A stretch of DNA of 64,000 nucleotides from JAPOUP01 sp965203605 (GTDB lineage Bacteria; Pseudomonadota; Alphaproteobacteria; Rhodobacterales; Rhodobacteraceae). Position 1 is the stretch's first letter. Every line of letters begins with the position of its first letter. The notes under the pieces are model-generated. The model saw only the letters and a program-made list of their open reading frames with translations, ran no database searches and was not told the origin of the DNA. This document shows positions 8,827 to 17,500 of this stretch, piece after piece. A program made the translations under genes and the position numbers. The DNA is taken from contig OZ241902.1 in assembly GCA_965203605.1 (NCBI GenBank), positions 2,480,001 to 2,544,000 of the forward strand, written 5' to 3'.

Positions 8827-10215
8827 TTGGTCATATCCGCACTCGCTGACACGCTGGTCAGAGGTTTTGAGGAACAGCGCGAGCGCATCTTTGGCGTTTT
8901 GTTTGAACAGGTGATCCGCTTGGGCGTCACCGGTCTCGCAAGGTCGGGCAAGACAGTCTTCATCACCTCGTTGGTCGCCAATCTGCGGGACCGCGGGTAC
9001 ATGCTTGCCCTCCAGGCTGAAAGGGAGGGACGCGTCACGGATACATTCCTACAGCCGCAGCCGGATGACACCGTGCCACGATTTGACTACGAAACCCATC
9101 TCCAGGCACTGACCGCGCCCAAACCCCGCTGGCCCGATAGCACCCGCACGATCTCTGAATTGCGACTCTCGTTTCGCCTACAGCCTACTGGTCTGTTAGC
9201 TGGCCTTCAACGCCCCAGAACCCTTCACCTCGACATTTTCGATTACCCAGGCGAATGGCTTCTGGACCTGACCCTTCTGGACAAGTCCTTTGAAGACTGG
9301 TCGGAGGAGGCGCTGAGCCGGATTGATCGCAGACCAACCGGCGAGTGCTACCGCGCAGTTCTGGAAAAAACGGATGCGGGCGCGAAACTAGACGAGGAAC
9401 ACGCGAAGTTGCTTTCAGAGGCGTTCACCCGCTATCTGCATTCCGCACGCAAGGCAGGGTTCAGTGACTGCACCCCCGGTCGATTTCTGTTACCGGGAGA
9501 TCTTGCCGGATCGCCGGTGATCACCTTCGCCCCTATGCGCGACGGACCCGGTCGTCGCGGGTCGCTACGCCGCGAATTCGAGCGCCGTTTCGAGGCCTAC
9601 AAGGCTGAGGTGGTGAAACCCTTCTTCCGAAACCACTTTGCCAGAATTGATCGCCAGATCGTTCTTGTGGATGCACTCGGCGCAATCCAGAAGTCACCCG
9701 AAGCGGTCGAGGAGCTGCGCCGCACGATGACCGAGATCCTGAGCGCGTTCCGGCCCGGCAGGAACGCGTTTCTAGACAGAATTCTCCGCCGCAAGCGCGT
9801 GGAACGGATTCTCTTCGCAGCGACGAGGGCCGATCACGTCCACCAGACGCGGCACGCCCGCCTGACCACAGTTATCAAGGAGTTGGCCCGCAACGCTCGC
9901 GAGCGGGCCCATTTCGCCGACGCCAGAACCGAAGCGCTGGCAATTGCGGCAGTCCGGGCCACTACCGAAGTGTCGCAAACGCATGAGGGTACCAAGCTGG
10001 ATATGGTGCGCGGCACGCTGGAAACCGGCGAGCCCGTCAACTACTATTTCGACCCACTACCTGACAGCCTCGGGCCACTCCTGGATCCAGCGAGGGAAGA
10101 AAGGTTCGAAGCAATGCGGTTCGCTCCCGCGAAGACGAAGCTGAAGCCGGGTCACGGCCTACCACACATTCGGCTGGACCAAGCGTTGGAGTTCCTGATC
10201 GGAGACCTGTTGTGA
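8827..10215 (+). CDS. ycjX: YcjX family P-loop NTPase (DUF463)
   Basis: A 462-residue soluble NTPase of the YcjX/DUF463 family, whose members have a G-protein-like fold and are linked to envelope or stress responses; its exact role is not established. The P-loop is LGVTGLARSGKTVFITSL near residues 35-50, followed by the family segment LHLDIFDYPGEWLLDL and later IVLVDALGAI. The start is uncertain. A TTG at 8827 gives the expected length of leader before the P-loop, whereas an open extension back to 8566 would run antisense through the ccmF start. The gene is divergent from ccmF and followed by the usual YcjF partner. The codon use resembles the host's, unlike the next accessory genes. Confidence 0.9.
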   Translation: MVISALADTLVRGFEEQRERIFGVLFEQVIRLGVTGLARSGKTVFITSLVANLRDRGYMLALQAEREGRVTDTFLQPQPDDTVPRFDYETHLQALTAPKPRWPDSTRTISELRLSFRLQPTGLLAGLQRPRTLHLDIFDYPGEWLLDLTLLDKSFEDWSEEALSRIDRRPTGECYRAVLEKTDAGAKLDEEHAKLLSEAFTRYLHSARKAGFSDCTPGRFLLPGDLAGSPVITFAPMRDGPGRRGSLRREFERRFEAYKAEVVKPFFRNHFARIDRQIVLVDALGAIQKSPEAVEELRRTMTEILSAFRPGRNAFLDRILRRKRVERILFAATRADHVHQTRHARLTTVIKELARNARERAHFADARTEALAIAAVRATTEVSQTHEGTKLDMVRGTLETGEPVNYYFDPLPDSLGPLLDPAREERFEAMRFAPAKTKLKPGHGLPHIRLDQALEFLIGDLL

Positions 10216-10573
10216 GTGAAGGTCCAGATACGCCCCGCGGACTGCGACCGCGTTCCTGCTTTCTTAGCAGTTCGGGTCCATTCGGTTTCAATCGGTCATC
10301 CGCCATCAATGACATGCGATCTTGGCCGCGCCATGAATCCGGGAGCCGCCAGTCATTGGATCAATCGGAATGGGGTGATGGTGGAGGAATTTGAACGCCC
10401 TTCACATCGTCCAATGAGCGCACGGTTAGACCCGCAGCGATGTGCTGCTGACATAGACCATCGTTGCCGAACCGGTTGCGATAGCGCTGAATTCCGAAAG
10501 CACAGTTCGAAAGCGGTATCACCAATAGCGATGGGCGGTCAACTCGCACCATCATACGGGAGATAACCAAGGA
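10216..10573 (+). other. Spacer between ycjX and the YcjF-like gene, no gene recognised
   Basis: About 360 bases separate two genes that are usually adjacent. Short open frames exist but none resembles a known protein or has a convincing ribosome-binding site. A GTG overlapping the ycjX stop starts a frame whose opening residues faintly resemble YcjF N-termini, so the stretch could be a decayed duplicate of the next gene's start. This is speculative. Confidence 0.4.
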
Positions 10574-11587
10574 ATGAGCGCACCAAAGGATCCAGTTGTC
10601 ATTTACCTTAGCGAGGAACAGTCTTTGCCCGATGTAGCCGACGCGCCACCGGTTACGGAGAAAGCGGATCCGCCGGACGGCGCGGCAATGCAAAGGGCGG
10701 CACGTTTGGCCAATCGACGACCTTCAGGTCTGGCCCGCTGGTTCTGGGGATTGTCGGCGGCTCTGATCCTCGCCGTTATCTCGGTCGCGACCTGGGACTT
10801 CGTCATTTCCCTAAGTGCACGGTCGGCAATGCTCGGATGGGCTGTGATCCTGTTGATCGCAGCCCTTCTGGTTGTGCTGACGGTCCTTGCCGTGCGCGAG
10901 ATGGCGACCTTCGGCCGACTGTCTCGGATCGACAGTCTGAGGCGCGATGTGAACACAGTGCGAGCCACGAGCGACCTTTGTCAGGCCCGCGCTCTGGTGA
11001 ACCGAATGTTCCGACTCTACGATGGACGGAAGGAGACCCGCTGGGGCCTAAGTCGCCTCATTGAATCACTTGACGACATCCTTGATGCAGCCTTGCTGAT
11101 GGACGTGCTGGAGAATGAGCTTCTTGGCCCACTCGACCAGTTGGCCAGCAACGAGGTTGAGGCCGCCGCGCGGCAGGTCGCAATTGTGACGGCTTTGGTG
11201 CCAATGGCGCTTGCCGACGTGGCGGCTGTTCTCATTGCCAACCTCCGCATGATCCGCCGGGTGGCCGAGATCTATGGCGGGCGGTCCTCCGGTTTCCTGG
11301 GCTCGTGGCGGCTGACCCGTGCCGTGCTGGCCCATCTCGTAGCCACTGGTTCTGTGGCAGTGGGCGAGGATATGCTGAAGCCGGTTCTTGGCGGATCGAT
11401 ACTCAGCAAGCTGTCCAGGCGATTCGGCGAAGGTCTGATGAATGGTGCGTTGACCGCTCGGGTCGGCGTTGCTGCCATGGAGATCTGCCGGCCAATGCCG
11501 TTTTGCGCCCGCCGTCGTCCCTCGGTGCCAAGCGTGGTAAAGAATGCACTAACTGGTCTGGCTTCTCAATTGAAAACGAACACCTAA
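10574..11587 (+). CDS. YcjF/DUF697 family membrane protein
   Basis: A 337-residue inner-membrane protein of the YcjF (TIGR01620, DUF697) family. It has a variable ~55-residue polar N-terminus and two membrane helices at about residues 60-80 and 88-108. The long cytoplasmic DUF697 domain carries the conserved IVTALVPMALADVAAVLI and RMIRRVAEIYGGR segments. The family is the standard partner of YcjX, and both belong to an uncharacterised envelope-associated pair. Start and length are normal. The last ~25 residues, after MEICRPMPF, look polar but still conform. The gene ends 82 bases before the RelE/UvrD fusion, where base composition falls sharply. Confidence 0.88.
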   Translation: MSAPKDPVVIYLSEEQSLPDVADAPPVTEKADPPDGAAMQRAARLANRRPSGLARWFWGLSAALILAVISVATWDFVISLSARSAMLGWAVILLIAALLVVLTVLAVREMATFGRLSRIDSLRRDVNTVRATSDLCQARALVNRMFRLYDGRKETRWGLSRLIESLDDILDAALLMDVLENELLGPLDQLASNEVEAAARQVAIVTALVPMALADVAAVLIANLRMIRRVAEIYGGRSSGFLGSWRLTRAVLAHLVATGSVAVGEDMLKPVLGGSILSKLSRRFGEGLMNGALTARVGVAAMEICRPMPFCARRRPSVPSVVKNALTGLASQLKTNT

Positions 11588-11669
11588 ACAGCGACAATCG
11601 AACCACTGCGAATCAATGGCACATAAGGCAAAATCCTACGACAATACCTAAATCGAAGGAGAGGCAATA

Positions 11670-14291
11670 ATGGCGACCACGCTCACAAAAAACAACTCCG
11701 CAGCAATTGGCATCTGCCGGCACAAAGACTTCGATGAATCATTCCAGCGGCTGTACAAACTAGGAGGCCAAAACCAAAAGAAATTTGAGAAAATAGCGGG
11801 CATTATTGAAATTTTAAGCGCAACAGGTACCGAATGTCTTAAGAAACTTCCCGTCACAAATCATGGAGAAACCCGTATCAAATCATGCGTGAAGATCGAT
11901 ATTGGAGGAGGATTTCGGATAATTACCCAACAAACCAGAAAATTCATTTTCTTGCTATTTACCGGCAATCATGATGCATGCGAAGATTGGCTTAATGGAA
12001 ACAAAGGAATAGAAATTGTTCACGACAAAGAGACGGCGACACTTCTCACCATTCGAAAATCCAATCCAAATCAGGGCATTTTTGTAAACTCAAAACCAAT
12101 TCCTTCAACGAACCCGCTCTTAGATAAACTCAACAAAAAGCTTCTCGGAGAGCTCCTCATTGATGTACCATCGTTAGTGGTGCTGCAACTTAGCAAGCTT
12201 AGCGGTTTCGTATCTACTGATCAAATTATCGAAATATGTGCCGAAATCGATAATCATGACAGACAGATCCTGGTTCAAGACGTTTTGTGTTTTCTCGCAG
12301 CTGATGATCGCGAGAACGCGATACAGCGATTAGCGGAATTTGCCAGGCGGACTGTCCCCATTGACGCTTATGATGAGTCAGAAGTTCTCGAGATTGAGGA
12401 TGGCGATGTCATTAGAAGACTGGTTGTTGGTTCGGAAGATTACAGAAATTGGCTCAATCGGCTTTCTCGTGAAGGAGATCATCTTGAATGGTTGCTCTTC
12501 ATGCATCCTGAACAGCGAAGGATTGTAGACGAGGATTTTGATGGATCCGCACAATTGTCAGGTATATCCGGTTCCGGAAAAACCTGCATCGCGGTTCAAC
12601 GCGCTATCCGACTCGCAAGTGCCGACGACGATGAAAGCGTACTTCTGGTTACCTTGAACAAGACCCTTGCAGGATTGATTTCCAATCTGGTTGACGGTGC
12701 GGCCGTCAATGAGGGAATTCGATCACGCATCAAGGTCACATCTTTCTTTGAACTCTGCCAAGAGCTTCTGGCGGAGTTTGAGCCTGACAGAATAGTACAC
12801 TACGACGCTGTATCTTGGAAGCTTAACGAGCACATAGATGAAGTGTTCCGGGAATACTATCGATGCTGGACCAACTTGAGAACCGCCAAAATCCTTCGCC
12901 CAATTCATCAAAGCCTTTGCGCGCAAGGAATCAGTGCAGAGGCATATCTTCGCGAAGAATTTGATTGGATCCGATCGGCACTACCCAAATCAAGGAGAGC
13001 ATCATATACGAATGCCAAGAAGTTCCCCCGCATAGGTCGTGCGTATCCTTTGCAGGAACAATGGCGAAAGAACGTTCTAGAGGGACTCGCTGGATGGGAG
13101 GATAAGATGGAGGCGGTAGGCGTTATCGATTACCTTGGCCTGACAACCGCCGTTATGCGGTATGAGAAGAAATTGTCACACCGCTTCAGCAAAATCATTG
13201 TTGACGAAGCACAAGATTTTGGAACGACCGAACTTTCAATCCTCAGGCGCTTGGCTCCGGATGGATCGAATGATCTGTTTCTTTGTGGTGACATTGCTCA
13301 ACATGTTTTACCCAAACATCGGGTAATGACAGAAGCCGGTATCAAGATCGCAAATCGAAGGCGGCGTCGCATTCGACGCAATTACCGAAATACTCGCCAA
13401 ATTCTAGAAGCAGCTTACGAAATTCTTTGTCAAAACCTTCATGATGAGATGCTAGACTGTGCTGAGAGGGATTTAGAAATTCTGGATCCGAGTTATGCGA
13501 ATCGGTCATCAAACCAACCTCTCGTCTTAGGGGCATCTTCTCTGGAAGAAGAGATTGGATACGCAAGGGGCATCGTCGCTTCCCACCTCGACCAGAACAG
13601 CAATGCCCATTGCTGCATAGCATTCGCAGGATATTCAATGTGTGAGGTGGAACGATACGCTCTAAAGTTGGAATTGCATGCACTCGACGGTTCCGCCGGA
13701 TTCCTTTCGGAGCCTCTTGTTCTTTCCGATCTGGAACAAACAAAGGGCTACGAATTCGATTTAGTGATCATCGTGAACTGTTGCAAGGATGTTCTCCCCC
13801 GGCATGACACCCCTGCCGAAGAAGTGTACCGGGATGGATGCAGACTATATGTTGCCATGACGAGGGCAAAGGATGACTTATACCTGTCGTATCATGGGCA
13901 GCCGAGCCCTTGGCTCAACGTATCGGATGGAAAATTGACTTTCTATCAATGGTTAGAAGTCGAAGACCTAAACCCAATTTATCTTAACGGCACTCCCGAT
14001 CGAATTCCTGAGGCTGAACACACGGATCATTGTAGTCCCAATGGGCTTACAGGTGAGGAGTATTGTTACTCAAGCTTTGCCTTGGGAATGACCCGTGAGG
14101 CTCAGTTGAAGCTATGTGATCTTGTAGACGGTCGCGGCATGACAAGAAACGGGAGAAGAGTGAAGTGGAGAACGATTGGCGACTTAGGCAGAGATCTGGA
14201 ATCAGATCCACAGGCACGAGCGATAGTGGGGCGTGTTATTTCCGGAGAAATCAGGAAGTACTTGCGCAACTATGCCCCCCATGACCATTGA
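11670..14291 (+). CDS. RelE-like domain fused to UvrD/REP-type superfamily 1 helicase
   Basis: An 873-residue fusion. Residues 1 to ~120 resemble a RelE/ParE-type toxin fold: a basic KSCVKIDIGGGFRIITQQ segment is followed by IFLLFTGNHDACEDWL, the usual C-terminal strand. From ~residue 280 it is a superfamily 1A helicase, with motif I SGISGSGKT near residue 300, motif II IIVDEAQDF near 510, CGDIAQ as motif III, RNYRNTRQI as motif IV, and motif VI YVAMTRAKDDLYL near 730. A ribosome-binding site (GGAGAGGC) precedes the ATG. Base composition is markedly more AT-rich than its neighbours, which indicates horizontal acquisition. It converges on the NO VEIN-like gene at 14515. Similar fusions are common in mobile islands, but function is unknown: it may be a defence or repair helicase with an RNase-like sensor. 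Helicase call sure; RelE call moderately sure. Confidence 0.85.
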   Translation: MATTLTKNNSAAIGICRHKDFDESFQRLYKLGGQNQKKFEKIAGIIEILSATGTECLKKLPVTNHGETRIKSCVKIDIGGGFRIITQQTRKFIFLLFTGNHDACEDWLNGNKGIEIVHDKETATLLTIRKSNPNQGIFVNSKPIPSTNPLLDKLNKKLLGELLIDVPSLVVLQLSKLSGFVSTDQIIEICAEIDNHDRQILVQDVLCFLAADDRENAIQRLAEFARRTVPIDAYDESEVLEIEDGDVIRRLVVGSEDYRNWLNRLSREGDHLEWLLFMHPEQRRIVDEDFDGSAQLSGISGSGKTCIAVQRAIRLASADDDESVLLVTLNKTLAGLISNLVDGAAVNEGIRSRIKVTSFFELCQELLAEFEPDRIVHYDAVSWKLNEHIDEVFREYYRCWTNLRTAKILRPIHQSLCAQGISAEAYLREEFDWIRSALPKSRRASYTNAKKFPRIGRAYPLQEQWRKNVLEGLAGWEDKMEAVGVIDYLGLTTAVMRYEKKLSHRFSKIIVDEAQDFGTTELSILRRLAPDGSNDLFLCGDIAQHVLPKHRVMTEAGIKIANRRRRRIRRNYRNTRQILEAAYEILCQNLHDEMLDCAERDLEILDPSYANRSSNQPLVLGASSLEEEIGYARGIVASHLDQNSNAHCCIAFAGYSMCEVERYALKLELHALDGSAGFLSEPLVLSDLEQTKGYEFDLVIIVNCCKDVLPRHDTPAEEVYRDGCRLYVAMTRAKDDLYLSYHGQPSPWLNVSDGKLTFYQWLEVEDLNPIYLNGTPDRIPEAEHTDHCSPNGLTGEEYCYSSFALGMTREAQLKLCDLVDGRGMTRNGRRVKWRTIGDLGRDLESDPQARAIVGRVISGEIRKYLRNYAPHDH

Positions 14292-14514
14292 TTTTTCCAC
14301 CTTCCGGCGTTGCTGCTGTTCCGGACTCAGGCAAGCTGATTTAATACTATAGGTTGGCAGTTTTATGTCGGCCCCTTCCTCATCCGTCAGATCGAAGGGA
14401 TAACGCTTCGGCCTCCACTTGATCGTAACTATCCGGCCTCGTGTCTCCGCTGACAACATGTACAGCGAGAATCACAGACCACCTAGCAACGCAACTTTAT
14501 CCTCAAACGGTCTC

Positions 14515-17500
14515 TCAGAGTGTCTTGTTGACAATCGACGTCTCGAACCGAAAGCGAACCGACCCCCGACCGACTTGCTTGAAACGGTTTCGTGTTCCGT
14601 CTCCCATGGGATTAGGAAGTATCAATACCCTCCAGCGGTCTGGTGAGAAGACGAACGGAACGTAGAGAATCCGGTATTGCCGACGACCGTGCGCACGCAC
14701 ACTGGCGGCGACGCGGATTTCATTCGGGGTCAGCTCAAATTCGCCAGTGTCCTCCATCGAGGATTTGACTTCGTAGAGCCATTCCGCCTGCGGTGTCTTG
14801 ACACAGAAATCGTAGCCAGCCGCATCATCCCCTTCGTCACTACCAAAGAAGTGCGCTCGGTTCCTCGAAATCCAGCAGGTCTCGGTGACTACTTCACCGT
14901 GGTGGCGGCGAAGAAACTGGTACGCACGCCACTCGCTCGCAATCCCCATAGCTTGCCGCCGTTCTTGGACAGGCTCTTTCCCTCTTCGTCCCTTCCCGCA
15001 GTTCGCACCGATTCCCAACGAACCACCGCCGCCGTTCGTTTCCGCGAATTCGGCCAACCTAGGTCGCTTGCATCGCTCGAACCAACTTTCATCGTCAGCA
15101 ATGCTCTGCTCCGCCAACTGCCGGAATAAATCGCCGAAAGAGGGGTCAACTGGATCAAGCTTAACTCCAACGAAGTCAATACTTCGCTCTTCAATGATCC
15201 GACTTTGGCGTTCTCGTTCGCGACGTTTCGCTTCCTCTTCAACTGTGGCTTGGTCGAGGCCAAGAGCTACAGGCTCCAAGGTCTGCGGCATACCGTTCGG
15301 CCAGCAGCAAGCGCGATGGCAAAGTGCGAAAATCGATAGGTTCTCTATAGGATCGAAATCAAGCAGACCCGCATTCTCGAGATGGCGTGTCACGACTTGA
15401 GGATTCTCGCCTTTCCACGGCTCCTCGACAGGAACCTGGTTGCGCCGACACCAAGCACAGACGATAGAGACCGCACGGGAGGCAAAGTCGCGAGCCACCT
15501 TTCGGTTTCTTTCGAGAAGGCCGCGCGAAGACGGCAGACTGACTTCATCGTTTTGCCCCAATACTTCGTCGAGCAGTCGCATCACATGGGCCTCGACTGT
15601 TTCGTAGTTCAATGTTTCCCTTGTCGTGACCCATTCCGGGTCGAACTCGAGGAACGCCAGCGACTTGCGACTTACGTATACCGCGAGGTCGCGTCCTTCC
15701 CGGAAGTCGCTTGCGTGGTGTCGCCGAAGGCGTTCTAGGATTCCCAGCCTCATTTGCTCAAGGTATGCGTCGTACATGCTCCGGAGTTCGACCTCATTAG
15801 AAAGCGCAGATTCGCCCAGCACCGAGAGCACACTATTGAAGCGCTCGTAGTCTAGGTCCAACACTCTGCGCAGTTCTGCCCGGTTTGGCGCCCGATTACA
15901 GGCCGCGATCAAGTCCATTGGCTTAGGCTCCGAGAGCGAAAAATTGGATCGAAGCCACGGTGAAACGTCGAATCCGCCCCGAGTGCGCTCAGCATCGAAT
16001 TTAAGCTGACGGGCAAGCGCCACGCCCCCGAAGTACGCAACGACTGGAATCAACAAATTCAGAATGTGTTCGACGTCGGTTCGCAATGCAGCTCGGTGTT
16101 CATGTAGAATTTCTTCATCGCACTTCAGTGCTGCGGCAAGCCTCTCGTCACTCGGCCGATCAAGCGTGTGAGGGTCCTGATCCATTGCGAGCCGCAAGAG
16201 AAGTGGCTCGACAAACCGCAATCGGGAATCTATCAAACGCTGAATCGCTCCTGAGAGCTCTGCGCTCAGTGTCCGCCATGTGAGAGGTAGAGCGTCGGAA
16301 AGTATTAGCGTCGGCAACTCGGAATCTTCGAAGACGAACCAATTCATCGTACCTTGCGGAGAAACTTCCTCTTCGTCGACAACCAATGTGATCGACCAGC
16401 AACGCCTCACTCTGATTGCTCGAATACGTCGCTCGACCGTGGCGAGTTGAACACCGAGCTCAAGTCTCTCAGCCAAGATCTGACGACCCAGCACGACTAC
16501 CTCGGGCAACCATCCTAGTTGCAAAGAAAACAACGGCGGATCGCTCGATCTAGGCACGAATGGCTCGCCGTCGACCAAGAGCCGAACACCGCCTCCGTCG
16601 ATCTGGTGGGGCATGAACGCGCCAGTCGCGGCCAAACGTTCGGCAACTTTCTCGGTAGACGCGTCTCCGATTTCGAGCACCGCGTGCCCTGTTGAAGACA
16701 GGATCTTCGCCACCGACTCCTGCGCTTTATGCGCGACGATCACAGTCGGTGGGGTCTTTCGACTCCCGGAGAGCGTCTCCAGCCTGCTGTGACGGATGAT
16801 GGCCAAGTCCAGATCATTATGCAGTAGAGCGTCCGTGCCCGAAAGTTCACTCCAAGCGCGCCGATATTCTCTTCGGAAATCTGTGCGATCATGTATCTCC
16901 AGGGAAGGGGCGACGACCGCCAGAGCCTGTAGACGATCAGGCACCGCGTCCTTGCCATGCCAATCCCGAAGCCCCAAAGCATCACCGAAAACCAGATCTC
17001 CGAGTTCTTCGGAGTCCTCAAAGAGCCTCGAAACCGTATCGGATAGACATCCCAGAAACCGTGGTGGCCGGTCCCGTCTCGTCCGGGCCGCCCAGCTCTC
17101 CCTCGCCCTACGGAATTCAGGCTCCTCCTTCTGGGATGTCACGGCTATCCAAGCCTTGGATCGCAGGAACGTAGCGAGCGGCGTAGGTAGTTCTTGCTCG
17201 TCCCAATTGCGAACAGCACGCTCGAATCGCCCGATATTGAACGTAAAGTACCCAGTATTGTACGCCTCAAGATGTCTGAAGACAAGCTCGTGGAAGAGTT
17301 CCTTCGCGGAGTCCGGAAGTTCCGCGTGCTCCAATTGCCCGGGTAATCTCCAGGCTTCATCCATTTCTTTTCTACGGTAATTGGTATTGGGATAGCCGCA
17401 AGACGAGCGCAGCGCTTCCTGACACCAGTCTTCATCCAGGGCCTCCTTTTCAGAACCGTTGCGTATCAGATGGTTCCATTTCCATCCTGGGCCGCTTTCC

